Source: Dugong dugon (taxonomy: Eukaryota > Chordata > Mammalia > Sirenia > Dugongidae). Taken from it: DNA of 64,000 nucleotides. The notes under the pieces are model-generated. The model did not search any database and had not been told where the DNA came from. It saw only the letters and a list, made by a program, of their open reading frames with translations. The DNA is taken from positions 57,119,501 through 57,183,500 of the forward strand of contig CM057469.1 of assembly GCA_030035585.1 (NCBI GenBank), given 5' to 3'. A program made the position numbers and the translations under genes. Positions within the stretch are counted from its first letter, which is position 1. Every line of letters starts with the position of its first letter. Shown piece by piece: positions 12,132 to 23,339 of the stretch.

Positions 12132-12280
12132 TAAACCCGTCGCCGCTGAGTCAATTCCAACTCATAGTGACCCTGTGGGACAGAGTAGAACTGCCCCATA
12201 GGGTTTCCAATGGTGGATTCGAACTGCTGACCTTTTGGCTTGCAGTTGTAGCTCTTAAGCACTGCACCACCAGGGCTTCT
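12132..12280 (-). mobile_element. AfroSINE, short subtype, minus strand
   Basis: Tail complement 'cccgtcgccgctgagtcaa', body 'ggacagagtagaactgcccc', then a direct join from 'gggtttccaa' to 'tggtggattcgaac'. The middle block is absent, as in the copies at 12967, 41235, 50393 and 61904. Confidence 0.9.
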
Positions 12281-12734
12281 GTAAAATAATGTTTAGTGGT
12301 TGACAAATCAATGATGGAGTTATTAAAAATAACACCTAGGTAGTTTCATTATATCTGTGCTGCATTAGAGTATATGTATCTTAAATTTCCCAATTACCAC
12401 TCAATTCAATCAGCAATAACAAATATTAAAATTGTTTATTGATTTCCAGGTACTTTTAGAATTATTTGCCAAGAGTCCCTTATATTAAAAGCATTTGAGG
12501 AGCTGACATTTCTGTGCTCCCCAAACAAAGTGCTTCTCCTCAGTGTACTCTACAGCAACACAGTGATTGCTGAATATTTCATTTCATGGCCTGGTAACAA
12601 CACCACTGGGACTTCTTTAAACTCCAAGCTGCTTCACAACAGTTGGGTTTAGGTCAAAACAGGCCTAACACTTCTACAACTTCCTTAGACAGCTATGCTT
12701 TAATTAGGAGAGAGTGGCATTCATTTTTAGGCCC
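12281..12734. other. No feature recognised
   Basis: Unique AT-rich spacer between SINEs. Confidence 0.45.
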
Positions 12735-12745
12735 ACATTGCTTTA

Positions 12746-12956
12746 AAAAAAAAAAAAAAAACTTTGCTGTTGAGTCAATTCCGACTCAGAGTTACCCTAT
12801 AGGACAGAGTAGAACTGCCCCATAGAGTTTCCAAGGCTGTAAGTCTTTACAGAAGTAGGCTGCCACATCTTTCTCCCATGACCGGCTGGTGGGTTCAAAC
12901 CTCTGACCTTTTGGTTAGCAGCCAAGCACTTAACCACTGCAACCCCAGGGGTCCTC
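12746..12956 (-). mobile_element. AfroSINE, type I, minus strand (left of a stacked pair)
   Basis: Complete type I copy: tail complement with A run, 'gttgagtcaattccgactc', the middle block 'aagtaggctgccacatcttt', and head complement 'gttagcagccaagcactt'. It is preceded by acattgcttta (12735-12745) and followed by acatgcttta (12957-12966), near-identical target duplications. Confidence 0.9.
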
Positions 12957-12966
12957 ACATGCTTTA

Positions 12967-13131
12967 CCAAAACCAAACCCATTGCCATCGAGTCGACTCC
13001 AACTCATAGCAACCCCACAGGACCGAGCAGAACTGCCCCATAGGGTTTCCAAAGAGCGGCTGGTGGATTCCAACTGCCGACCTTTTCATTAGCAGCCTGA
13101 GCTCTTAACCACTTCACCACCAGGGCTCCTG
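12967..13131 (-). mobile_element. AfroSINE, short subtype, minus strand (right of a stacked pair)
   Basis: Short-form copy with the 'gggtttccaaagagcggctg' join that skips the middle block. It follows acatgcttta (12957-12966) and is followed by cattgcttta (13132-13141), so the same target motif appears three times around two SINEs. Confidence 0.9.
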
Positions 13132-13214
13132 CATTGCTTTAGAGACATATAATTCATGGTTTCAAAAGTCAGTAGGCTCTTAAAAAAAAGAAAAGGAAAA
13201 GAAAAAGCCATATA

Positions 13215-13325
13215 GTCCAATCATCTCATCTAAAAGATGTGAAAACTATGACTCAGAGTAGTAAAGTGGGTTGCCTATGCTCACAAGGAGAGTAAGAAAA
13301 AGCAAACCTCAAACCTCCTGACAAA
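13215..13325 (-). repeat. Possible MIR fragment, minus strand
   Basis: 'aagatgtgaaaactatgact' with 'gggttgcctatgctcacaag' resembles the reverse complement of the MIR centre. Strong divergence makes this tentative. Confidence 0.35.
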
Positions 13326-15505
13326 ACTTCAGGTCACCCCTTCGACTTTAAACCTCTAGAATAGCCCCAGATATCACTGACATTATTAAATGGGACCCAA
13401 ACTAGCTTATCACCTAGCTACCTTCAAGTTTCTTACACCACCAAGCACACACTATTATAAGCATGCATTTATTTGTAGAAGGTTTCCGGTAAGAGACACT
13501 TCATTATTCTGCAACAAAACCATTCTTTAAATACCAGGCATAACCCAATAGGATCCTTTTCTGCTGCCATCATTGAAGGTTTTAGAGCAGAGGTTGAAAA
13601 CTGACAGCCCTGAACTGTGTATTTGTTTGACCAAGAGTAATTTAAAAATTTTGAATTAACATTTTTAATTTGAGAACTATCAATGAATTATCAGGACTTT
13701 TTCCATTTAGAAAAATACCATAGTTCTCTCAACACTGGTACCATGTTCCCAGTTGACAACAAGGAGCTGAAGCTGAGTAGTTGCTCTGCCTTTAAACTTG
13801 GACTCCCTGCTTCACCAGGGTCGCCACCCTTTCTTATTGCCTGTTATTTCAGCCAGCTTCACTCATTTTTATTATCTGCCTGTTCTGAATTTGCAACACA
13901 TTTTAGAGCTTTGGCTGACAACCTTTTGTCCTTTAGTCTACGCTTTGAAAGACAGAGTACAATCAAAGGCATTGAAAGGATGAAAATGTGTGAGGGAAAG
14001 TAAAGCATCCATGGCACACTGGAAATGGTAACTCCTTCTGAGCTATTGTAGAGATGTGATAGACTTATGCAGCCTCTAGAACATTTACAAGACCTAGTGC
14101 AAGAATATAAATGGAGGGACCCTGGCCACAGCCTGCCTCTTCCCCCTCCCCCCACCCACCTGGCTCCATCCCACATTTCAAAGGGCCTCTTGTACACACA
14201 AGTGGACAACACAGCCTTATGTCCAAGGTCTGTTGGCAACCCACCCCTTACATAAAATTTGGCGTGCCCTTGGCCCTAGAAGTGAACAGACCCAAGGAAG
14301 AGGCCCATGCACCCTGCAGAAGTGGGTTCAGGGCCCTTTGAGAAAGTTATTCCATGGTCTTAGGTTCAAAAACGTGGTCTAGAACAGGGGTAGAGGGTTT
14401 GAGTGGGCACATTCCCTTAGCCCAGTGAACTCCTTAATCCATGGGGAGGAAAACAACTGAAGGAGGGTCAATACATTGTAATCCAATTTATAGAACTTTG
14501 TCAATCTGAGAGATGACAATTTAATCCCAGAATAGGTTTAATTGGTATTTCTCTTATTATGACTGGAGTTGAGAATATTTGACTTGATTTTAAAAGTAAA
14601 TCATTCAGAAACTCAGGATTACTTAGTAGTAATATATCATAGTCAATTCTAGCTTATCTGAGATAATGGGAGGAAGTAATCCTATTTTTTAAATTGCCAA
14701 ATACGGCATAAAATGATTTAGTGTTAATTTATCTCATTAAACATTTTTTTCATCCAAAAATGTAAAAAGAATGCAAACAAAAATTATGTTTAGGAGCACT
14801 GAACATGGCATAAAACGCTTAACCAAAAAAAACAATAAAATAAAAGGCCAAGATTTCTGCTTTTTAACATAATGACAATATCCAAGTTAGATGAAGATAC
14901 AGTTCAGGACAAACTTTCTTCTCTCTTGTCCCTTCTCGTTGTCACAGAATTCCTCCATTCCTGCAGCTCTGGCCTGCGATGATAGTATCTATAACCACGC
15001 ATTCTTCTCCCTGTCATTTGCTAAGGCTTGAATTTGAATACAAGTGTACCTAATTTCAGAGTCCATGCCGTTAATTATATACTATCTGTTTAGAAGGTTT
15101 AAATTTACTTTGCTAGCAATAGGGATCTCAGAGTACAAACTACAGACTCAGATACTTTGGAAGAAAAAGGATCTATAATATAAATGAGAGTAATAATGGA
15201 ACACATATTCAATATATTCAATAACACAAAAGAGTAACAAGGGATAAGATAAAAAAACAAAGACCCAAATATCTATAAACCAATGTACAGAGTGAGAATG
15301 ATCAAACTGAAATTGAAATATTATCTCAAAAGGTACTTACTATCTTATAGGTCTTGATGAATTTTGACAATATGGGACTTGGGCTAGGAATGCACCAATT
15401 AAAAAAAAATAAGTAAATTTGATGAAAGGAGTGGGGAACTAATTCTATATTTCTGGGAAGTTAAGAACCAAAGATAAGAACATATAATTAGGTTGAAATG
15501 AGGTC
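13326..15505. other. No gene recognised
   Basis: AT-rich DNA. Open frames at 13683-14003 (+) and 13859-14239 (-) overlap on opposite strands and match nothing I recognise. 14100-14350 is locally C-rich. A short 'agaggttgaaaactgacag' near 13588 resembles an end of a hAT-Charlie repeat but is too short to call. Confidence 0.45.
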
Positions 15506-17400
15506 TTAGAACCAGAGAAGGCCTAAATGAATGGAGATATATACTATGTTCATGAATTTGAAAACAATATTTTTAAGATGTCAGTTCTCTTCAGCCTGAT
15601 CTGTAGATTCAATGCAATCTCAGTCAAAATCCTAGCAGAATGGGAGTTATTACTGAAGGAGGACTGAGTTCCTGTTTGGAGTGGTGCAAACGTTTTGGAC
15701 ATGGACAGTGGTGATGGTAGCACAACACCGCAAAAGTAAAGTCACTGAATAGTACACTTAAAAGTTATTAATATGGCAAACTTTTGTTATATATGTATTT
15801 ATCACAATAAAATTAAAATTTTTAAAAATCCCTGCAGAATTTTTTTTTTTTTTTTTTTTTTGTAGAAAGTGACAAGCGTCTTCTAAAATCTATGTGGAAA
15901 GGCAAAGAATCTAGAATAACCAAAATAATTTTTAAAAAGAGGAGAAACCACATTACCTGACTTCAAGACTTACTATAAAACTATAGCATTCAAGACAATG
16001 TGGTATTGGTGAACGGACAACGATTTAGAGTAATGGAATTGAAATAAACCCATGCATATATGGTCAATAGATTTTCAACAAAGGGACAAAGGCAACTCAA
16101 TGGAACGTTCTACTCTTTTCAACAAGTGGTTAATAACAAATTGGACATCCATATTAAGAAAAAAAAAGAAAAGAACTTTAATCCATACCTTGTACCCTAC
16201 ACAAAAATTAAAATGAATCATAGAACTCAATGTAGAATCAAAAACTGTAACACTTCTAACAGAAACTGTTTGTAAACTTGGAGTAGGCAATGATTTCTTA
16301 GATATGACATCAAACGCGTATCCATAATAGAAAACTGGTAAATTGGACTTCATCAAAATTAAAAGCATCTGCTCTTCAAAAGACACTATTAAGAGAATGA
16401 AAACAAGCCATAGATTGGTAGAAAATATTTGCAAAATACATATCCAATAAAGGGTTTACATCCATAATATATTTTTAAAAAAACTCTTAAAACTTAATAA
16501 TAAAGAGACAAACCACCTAATTTTTTAAAAAATTAAAATTTAAAGTGGGCAAAAGATTTGAACAGTCACTTCACCAAAGAAGATAGACAGATGGAAAATA
16601 AGTACATGAAAATATGCATCCATAGTCATTAACGCAATGCAAATTAAAACCACACTGAGATACCACTACACCCTTGTTAGAATGGCTAAAATAAAAGAGA
16701 AATAAATAACAAGACGAGGTGCTGGTGAGGATGTAGAGAAACTGGAACACTCATACAGTGCTGACATGAATGCAAAATGATACAGTCGCTTTGCAAAATG
16801 GTTTCACAATTTCTCATAAACTGAAACATGCACTTACTATATGACCTAACAATCCCACACTTAGGTGTTTACCCAAGTAAAATGAAAACTTACGTTCACA
16901 CAAAAACTTGCATATGAATGTTTATGACAACTTTATTCATAACCACCCAAAACTGGAAACATCTCAAATACCCTTGCCACTGGTGAATGTATAAACAAAC
17001 TGAGTTACATTCATACAGTGGAATACCAATCAGCAATAAAAAGGAACAATTTACTGATACACACAACAACATAGATGAGTCTCGAATGCATTATTCGAAG
17101 CAAAAAAAGCTAGACTTAAATGGCTACATACTGCATTATGCCATTTGTATGCTGTTCTGTAAAAGGCAAGATTAAAGGAACAGAAAACTGATCAGTGATT
17201 ACCAGGGGCTGGCAGTGGAGGGAGGGGTTGGCTTCCAGAGGGAATTTTGAGTAGTTATGGAACTGTTAAGTATCTTCAATGAGTTGTGGTTATACACTCG
17301 ATTTCTCAAAACTCATGGAACTGTACACTAAAAAGGGGACATTTTACCCCATGTAAATATGTATAACTTAAACATGTTCTACTTCCATAAAAATTTTTAG
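15506..17400 (+). mobile_element. Old L1M LINE: ORF2 C-terminal part and 3' UTR
   Basis: The sequence follows the L1 ORF2 3' portion in order: 'tagattcaatgcaatctcag', 'ttcaagacttactataaaac', 'gacaatgtggtattggtgaa', 'gtacatgaaaatatgcatcc', 'agtgctgacatgaatgc' and the 3' UTR block 'gattaccaggggctggcag'. All reading frames are broken. It is 5'-truncated and ends without a clear A tail. A second L1M 3' end is inserted at 15642-15824, with T-tract expansion just after it (15840-15862). Confidence 0.8.
15642..15824 (+). mobile_element. L1M 3'-end fragment nested in an older L1M
   Basis: 'gacatggacagtggtgatgg' and 'gtacacttaaaagttattaa' are the well-known end of L1M 3' UTRs, finishing in 'cacaataaaattaaaattt'. 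It interrupts the surrounding ORF2 and is bracketed by aaaatcctagcagaat (15626-15641) and aaaatccctgcagaat (15825-15840), a 16-bp duplication with 2 differences. Confidence 0.8.
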
Positions 17401-17904
17401 AAAAAAAGAGGTCTATGAAAGTTTCTAAGATATCAAATTTTGTTTTATCTTAGAACCATAAATTCAAAGCTGTCTTAAGTGGTCATGGGTAAAACTGCAT
17501 TAATCCAGAACACATCTATTTGCCTTCTTTTAGTAGCTCCAGAGAAGGTAATTAAAAATCTAAATCCAAAAACTCTAAATCTAAATTCCAACTCTGACAG
17601 CACCTATCCCTCAGTCAAGTTGCTGCTCTGTAAAACCAGTTCTTTCTTGCCATTCCCATCTACTTTAGTGATATATCCACTAACACCCTACAAAACTCAT
17701 CCACTTACTGTTCAGTTACACATTTCTTATCTCAGAACTTTTCCAAATGACTCGTATGTCACTTTATTATTTTCGTTAGTAAGAAGTTCATGTGAAATAC
17801 TAAACAAATTATTATTACATCTTTATATTTTATTGCTTTCAAAAAGCTTTTCTATAACCTAATGGATATGCATAACAAAAATAAGAATAATCACTATCTT
17901 TTAT
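17401..17904. other. No gene recognised
   Basis: A 127-codon frame lies at 17479-17862. It is low in recognisable features and I see no domain or splice context. Treated as non-coding. Confidence 0.4.
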
Positions 17905-18045
17905 TGAGAAGCTGTAATATTTTAGACTCTTTTCTGAGATTTTTACATACATCATCTCTAATCCTCTAAACACCTTAGAATTTAGAGGTTATTATCTCCA
18001 TTTTCCCAAGTAGGAAACAGATTCAAAAAGCTCAAGTCAAAAAAT
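17905..18045 (-). repeat. MIR fragment, minus strand
   Basis: 'tttacatacatcatctctaa' and 'aggttattatctccatttt' followed by 'aggaaacag' follow the reverse complement of MIR. Old and diverged. Confidence 0.55.
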
Positions 18046-18169
18046 AAATAAATGAAAATCACTTTAAAAAAATCAGTGTCACTAAATTGTACACATAGAA
18101 ACTGTTGAATTAGTGTATGTTTTGCTGTGTAGATTCTCAATAACAAGAACAAAATAAATAAAATTTAGG

Positions 18170-19043
18170 AAAAAAAAGATCAAGTCACCCACTGGACCAT
18201 GTGCTAAATGGCTTGATGGTGGCATCTGACCTCCTCTAACTTCACAAGGGGAAAGGAGAATTACCATCAGCATCAGCCCAAAGCTGATTGCTACCAGGTG
18301 GAGTTCAGAGAAACCTCCTCTTGCCAGCCCTTTTTACCAATTCTGACACCATCCATCCCTCCCACAGCACTCTCTACTTCTCTGCCGAGTTCAATAACTC
18401 ATTGTAATGGCCACACAGAACTCACAGACCATACTCACAGTTACGGGGTTTATTCCGGAAGTAGCAGGTTACAATTAAGGTTCAGGAACACTCAGAATAC
18501 AGTTCTTCACTCAGGACAGCCTCTTCCCAGCCGTTCCCCTCCACCTCTACCCTGCTTGGGCAAGAGTTACAAAGCTCTTTTAGGTCTGCTGATAAGTGCC
18601 TGGGGGCACCCCACTCTGCCAGTAAGCCTCAGCCCAAAGGTGCTCAGCTCTAGCTCTGTTTTGGCAAACCTAGTTCCGTCAAGTGCCCAGAGGCACCTTA
18701 CTCCTCCAGAAAGCCTCCTTCCTGCCCAAAGGCGCTCAAATTTCTCACCCCATGGGCCAGGAAGCCCACTGCACTGTCTCCTGCCATTTCTCTGCCACTG
18801 CTTCTCAACATCGCTCAGTCTACTGGTTCCAGGAGCTTCTCAGCACAGGGATCACAGGTCCAAAAGACACGCTCCACTCCTGGCTCTTTTTTCTTGGTAG
18901 TAGCTTTCTAGGATGGCTCATTTTAAGCCTCGCAGGCTGGCAAAACTGATCAATCCCTTCGTTAGGGTTCCCAATCAATCACTGTGTGTGAGTCTCGAAG
19001 AGTATGGCTCAAAGGGCCATATTAAGCAATTCATTGCATTACA
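18170..19043 (-). mobile_element. ERVL-like LTR plus short leader, minus strand
   Basis: On the minus strand the LTR starts TGTAATGCAATG (19043 downward) and carries an AATAAA (complement at 18449-18454) before 'tgagttctgtgtggccat'. A primer-binding-site-like sequence follows at 18351-18337, then about 165 bp of leader. The region from the polyadenylation signal onward is homologous to 24280-24480 on the plus strand. A 200-codon frame on the plus strand (18298-18900) is antisense to this element. No gag or pol remains. Old endogenous retrovirus relic. Confidence 0.65.
18337..18351 (-). promoter_or_regulatory. Retroviral primer-binding-site-like motif
   Basis: On the minus strand this reads TGGTGTCAGAATTGG, which I recognise as close to the tRNA-Leu primer binding site known for ERVL elements. 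It lies where expected, just after the LTR. The matching motif in the plus-strand relative is at 24366-24380. Confidence 0.6.
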
Positions 19044-19170
19044 CTATATCTGATGCATCTGTGTAGCTCTAGAATCTGGTACCAGGCTAGTGCTCAGTAA
19101 GTGGTGACCAAACGGATTAAACTTGCTCAAGTCACACAATGAATATAATCTGTGATGTTGGAATTCAAAT

Positions 19171-19346
19171 AGTTGTTGTATGCCATTGAGTCGATTCCAA
19201 CTCATAGCAACCCTATATGACAGAGTAGGATAATCTTTATGAGAGCAGATTACCAGGTCTTTTCTCCCACGGAGCTGCTGATGGGTTCAAACTGCCAACG
19301 TTTCGGTTAGCAGCCAAGTGCTTAACTGTTGCGCCACTAGGTCTCC
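19171..19346 (-). mobile_element. AfroSINE, minus strand, internally shortened
   Basis: Tail complement 'gttgtatgccattgagtcga', then an early join to 'gagcagattaccaggtctt', B-box complement 'gggttcaaactgcc', and head complement 'ttcggttagcagccaagtg'. The body between 'agagtagga' and 'taatctttat' is deleted. Confidence 0.85.
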
Positions 19347-19390
19347 TTCGGAAGTCAAACTACTTTAAGACATCTAATACCACTTAGTTA

Positions 19391-19595
19391 TGTTGTTGTT
19401 GTGTGCCGTCAAGTTGGTTCCGTCTCATAGCGACCCCACAGGACAGAGTAGAACTTCCCTACACGGTTTGCGAGGCTGAAATCTTTATGGAGGTAGATAG
19501 CCAGGTCTTTTCTCCCACAGAGCTGCTAGCGGATTCAAACCACCAAACTTTTGGTTAGCAGCCAAGCTCTTAACCATTGTGTCACCAGTGTTCCT
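19391..19595 (-). mobile_element. AfroSINE, full length, minus strand, 12-bp duplication
   Basis: Begins with a TTG-rich tail complement, then 'gtgccgtcaagttggttcc'. The complete body ends 'gtcaccagtgttcct'. The flanks carry aataccacttag on both sides (19376-19387 and 19596-19607), with a few bases of tail variation on the left. Confidence 0.9.
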
Positions 19596-19599
19596 AATA

Positions 19600-20460
19600 C
19601 CACTTAGAACAAATCCAAATTCTTTACCTTGGCCTATATAGACCTAGGTGATCTGGCACCTACCTGCCTCTAGGACCTCACTTCACACCATCCTCCCATT
19701 ACTCATTATCCTCCAGTTACACTCATTTTCAGTCCCTCAACCATATCAAGCTCAGAGCCTTTGCACTAACTACTTCTTCTGCTTATAATATTATCCCCCA
19801 GTTCTCCTCCTCTTCCGCCTTTGCATGACTCTATCTTTCTAGACATTTTGCTCTCAGCTTAAATGCATACCCTTAAAATGGCCATCTCTGACCACCAGTG
19901 TAAAATAGCCACCCAGTTACTCTCTAACATTTATAGCCTTGTTTTATTTATTTATTTATTTTGTACTTGTCACCCTCCAATACGTTTCTTGTTTATTTAC
20001 TAGTACAGGCAGTGCCTGGGTTACAAACGTCCAACTTACAGACAACTCGTACTTAAGAAAGGACTGCCATAAAACCTATTGTATGAAAAGGTTGAGTTAA
20101 ATACAATGTTTGGTAATAATGAACACACCCACTACTATGACACTCATGAAAACATTACGTGGTTTGGCAGTATTTCTTAAGTGTTTTATACGCGTGGAAA
20201 TGTGTATACTACATACCAAGACAAATATTTGACTAACTGATGCTAAATAAGAACCTTATGTACCTGTTCTGATTTACCTACAAATTCAACCTAATGACAG
20301 ATTTAGGAACAGATCTCATTTGTAACCCAGGGACTGCCTGTATTTATATTATTTTTCCTCCACTAGAACATGGTCTCCAAGAGAGTAAGGATATCTTGTT
20401 CATCAGTATGTCTCTGGCATATTGTGGGGATTCAACTGCATACATTGAATAAATAAAGAA
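19600..20460 (+). repeat. L2 LINE 3' third, split by a Tigger MITE
   Basis: The L2 order is clear: 'gatctggcacctacctgcct', 'cagagcctttgcactaacta', 'gccatctctgaccaccagtg', 'tttatttatttatttattt', then after the MITE 'ccactagaacatggtctcca' and 'gaataaataaag'. A conserved ancient LINE end without an open frame. Confidence 0.8.
20006..20340. mobile_element. Tigger/mariner-type MITE with TA target duplication
   Basis: 335 bp flanked by TA (20004-20005, 20341-20342). The ends are inverted: left 'caggcagtgcctgggttaca', right complement 'caggcagtccctgggttaca', 19 of 20 matching. TA duplication and such ends are typical of pogo/Tigger-group DNA transposons. No transposase frame is present, so it is non-autonomous. 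Confidence 0.85.
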
Positions 20461-21257
20461 TATTTAATTTCATGCAGTTTCCCTATGACCATGCTAATAG
20501 CTCCATACTGAAGAACTTAATTGTGCCACAACCTGGTCTGACTGACCTGTCATCCTAGGTCTCTCTGAAATGTTCTAGAGATTCCCTGTGCTCTGTAACT
20601 CCTTTTATCCATATGGCACTCCACCTCCCTAATCTGGCAGCAGCCTCCCAGTAAGTAAAGCAAGTTGTGAAAATTAACAGCTGCACCATTGATCCTAGAG
20701 GCCATGCCAGAGGTATTCCCTAGCAAGTGCCAAGTTTAAATACAGGCTACAAGGAAATGTTCTATTGCCAGTGTGAATTGTGATCCTGGACAACTGTGGT
20801 ACGTTGAGACCCACTGGGCCAAGAGTCTCTTTAATGACTTCTATATTTATATCACCAAGGCCTAACCAAAAGGGTTTCCCTTTCTCAGACTATCACTTCT
20901 GTTTCTTTTTTGTTAGTGGGAAGTAGAGAAATTTCTTAGCATTCCATGTAAATTGTACAGAACTACTCTATTTCTCTGTCTCTTCTGACTTTAGAGTTCT
21001 CCAACTATTTATTTCAGCCCCCAAACCCCGTAACTCAAACACATTAACACAAAATATGGTACTGGGCCTGTTACTAATTTCCTAATAGTTCACAAAAAGT
21101 AAGTTCTGTCTTTTGTTTGCAAAGTCTCTACAAAGTAGTCCCAGCTTCTCTAGTGGAAGAGCTACTGACAAAACCCATGTGCCCCACACTTTTTGGAGAA
21201 ACACTTAGGAAATTTAAAGTAAAATTTGAAGATGCTTATTTACCTTTGGTGAAAACA
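20461..21257. other. No gene recognised
   Basis: Unique mammalian DNA. Part of 20500-20660 has an L2-like C-rich character, but no assignment is possible. Confidence 0.4.
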
Positions 21258-23219
21258 AGGCATTGGTAAAAACTAGGCTTCAGGAATTGACGGAATGCAA
21301 TTGAGATGTTTCAACATACGGACACCATGTTGGAGGTGTTCACTCGTCTATGCTAAGAAATTTGGAAGACAGCTGCCTGGCCAACCAACTGGAAGAGATC
21401 CATATCTGTGCCCATTCCAAAGAAAGATTATCCAACAGAATTTGGAAATTATTGAACAATATCATTAATATCACATGCAAGTAAAATTTTGCTGAAGATC
21501 ATTCAAAAATTGTTGTAGCAGTACATCGACAGGGAGCTGCCAGAAATTCAAACTGGATTCAGAAGAGGGTGTGAAATGAGGGATATCGTTGCTGATGTTA
21601 GATGGATCTTGGCTGAAAGTAGAGAATACCAGAAAGATGTTGTCTTAGGCTGGGTTCTCTAGGGAAGCAAAACCAGTAAAGTGTATAAATACATATATAG
21701 AGAGATTTATATCAAGGAAAGGGCTCATGCAATTCTAGAGACTGGAATGTCCCAAGTCCATCGATCAAGTTAAAGGCTTCTCCTTCAGTAGCCACAGGGG
21801 CTGCTGAACCCAAGATCCGCAGGTCAGGAAGCAGGGCTCTTGCTCACAAGCTGTAAAGATTGATGAATCTCAAGATCAGCAGATAAGCTTCTAGCTCAAG
21901 TCCCAAGAACAAGAGGCAGACAAACAGGAGGCAGCTGCAGGATCCAGAGAGGGCAAAAGCCAGAACATCCACTTATATTCAGATGCAGGCCACATGCCCA
22001 AGGAAACTTCCTTTCAACTGATTGGCTACTCACAGCAGATCCCATCATGGGGATGATCACGTATAAACACCGAGAATCATGGCCCAACCAAGCTGACACA
22101 CAACCTTAACCCATTATAGATGTTTATCTGTGTTTTACTGACTATGCAAAGGCATTTTACTGTGTGGATCATAACAAATTATGGGTAACATTGCAAAGAA
22201 TGGGAATTCCAAAACACTTAAATGTGCTCATGCAGAACCTGTACGTAGACCAAGAGGCAGTCGTTCAAACTGAACAAGGGGATACTAAGTGGCTCAAAAT
22301 CAGAAAAGGTATGTGTCAGAGTTGTATCCTTTCACCATATTGTTCAATCTGTATGCCGAGCAAATAACCAAGAAGCTGGAGTATACTAAGAAGAACTGGG
22401 CATCAGGATTGGAGGAAGGCTCATTAACAACCTGCAATATGTAGATGACACAATTTTGCTTGCTGAAAGCGAAGAAGACTTGAAGCTCTTACTAATGAAG
22501 ATTGAAGGCCACAGCCTTCAGTATGGATTACACCTCAACATAAAGAAAACAAAAATCCTCACAACTGGACCAAAAAGCAACATGTTGATAAACAGGAAAA
22601 ATATTAAAGTTGTCAAAGATTTCACTTTACGTAGATCCACCATCAACACCCATCATGCAGCAGTCAAGAAATCAAATGATGTAGTGCTTTGGGCATATCT
22701 GTTGCAAAAGACCTCTTTCAAGTGTTCAAAAGCAAAGATGTCACTTTGAGGGCTAAGGTGTGCTTGACTGAAGCCATGATATTTTCAATCACCTACCTCA
22801 TAGGCATGTGAAAACTGGACAATGAATAAGGAAAATCAGAGAAGAATTTATGCCTTTGAGTTATGGTGTTGGCAAAGAATAGTGAATATACCATGGACTG
22901 TCAGAAGAATGAGCAAGTCTGTCTTGGAAGAAGTACGGCCAGAGTTCTCCTTGGAAGTGAGGATGGTGAGACTTTGCCTCCTGTGCTTTGGATGTGTTAT
23001 CAGGAGGGTCCAGTCCCTGGAGATGGTCATCATGCTTGGTAAGGTAGAGGGTCAGTGAAAAATAGGAAGACCCTCAATGAGACAGATTGACATAGTGGCT
23101 CCAACAATGGGCTGACACATAGCAGCAATTGTGATGATGGCACAGGACAGAGCAGTGTTTCATTCTATTGCGCATAGGGTCGCTATGAGTCAGAATCAAC
23201 TCCATGGCACCTAACAACA
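21258..23219 (+). mobile_element. RTE (BovB-like) LINE, 5'-truncated, split by an LTR
   Basis: A truncated copy of the RTE reverse transcriptase. Recognisable blocks: 'ctggccaaccaactggaaga' (RT thumb-side start), 'gacaaggcc'-type region at 22140, the catalytic YADD-box as Y-V-D-D (22438-22449, tatgtagatgac), 'cttcagtatggattacacct', and the C-terminal 'ttggcaaagaatagtgaata'. The 3' end is 'gggtcgctatgagtcagaat...caacaac'. Several frameshifts and stops make it inactive. The LTR at 21641-22118 interrupts it. Homologous end to end with the copy at 56698-58363. Confidence 0.9.
21641..22118 (-). mobile_element. Solo LTR inserted in the RTE, 5-bp duplication GATGT
   Basis: 478 bp starting TGTCTTAGGC and ending CCCATTATA on the plus strand (element in minus orientation), bracketed by gatgt at 21636-21640 and 22119-22123. 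Removing it and one gatgt restores 'gaaagatgtttatctgtg', which aligns with the uninterrupted RTE at 57255-57274. Same family as 2661-3132. Confidence 0.88.
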
Positions 23220-23339
23220 TCTACCTAAATTTTGAGTGCACTTTTGGCAGTGCTAGCCCAAGTCTACCAATATTTGATGATAAGTACTCCCTGCATTTTT
23301 CAATCTGATATTAACTTGAAAATGTAGAAAGTTGATCTC

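Noticed and set aside
13683-14255. Overlapping frames of 106, 61, 126 and 76 codons
   Set aside because: They are on opposite strands and different frames with no shared evidence, no domain and no clear splice sites.
18298-18900. 200-codon open frame, the longest non-L1 plus-strand frame outside the L1 cluster
   Set aside because: It is antisense to an ERVL-like LTR and crosses the LTR boundary; rich in P, S and L as expected from composition. No domain.
22164-23058. Separate small genes at 22164-22367, 22456-22749 and 22822-23058
   Set aside because: They are consecutive fragments of the same RTE reverse transcriptase in shifting frames.
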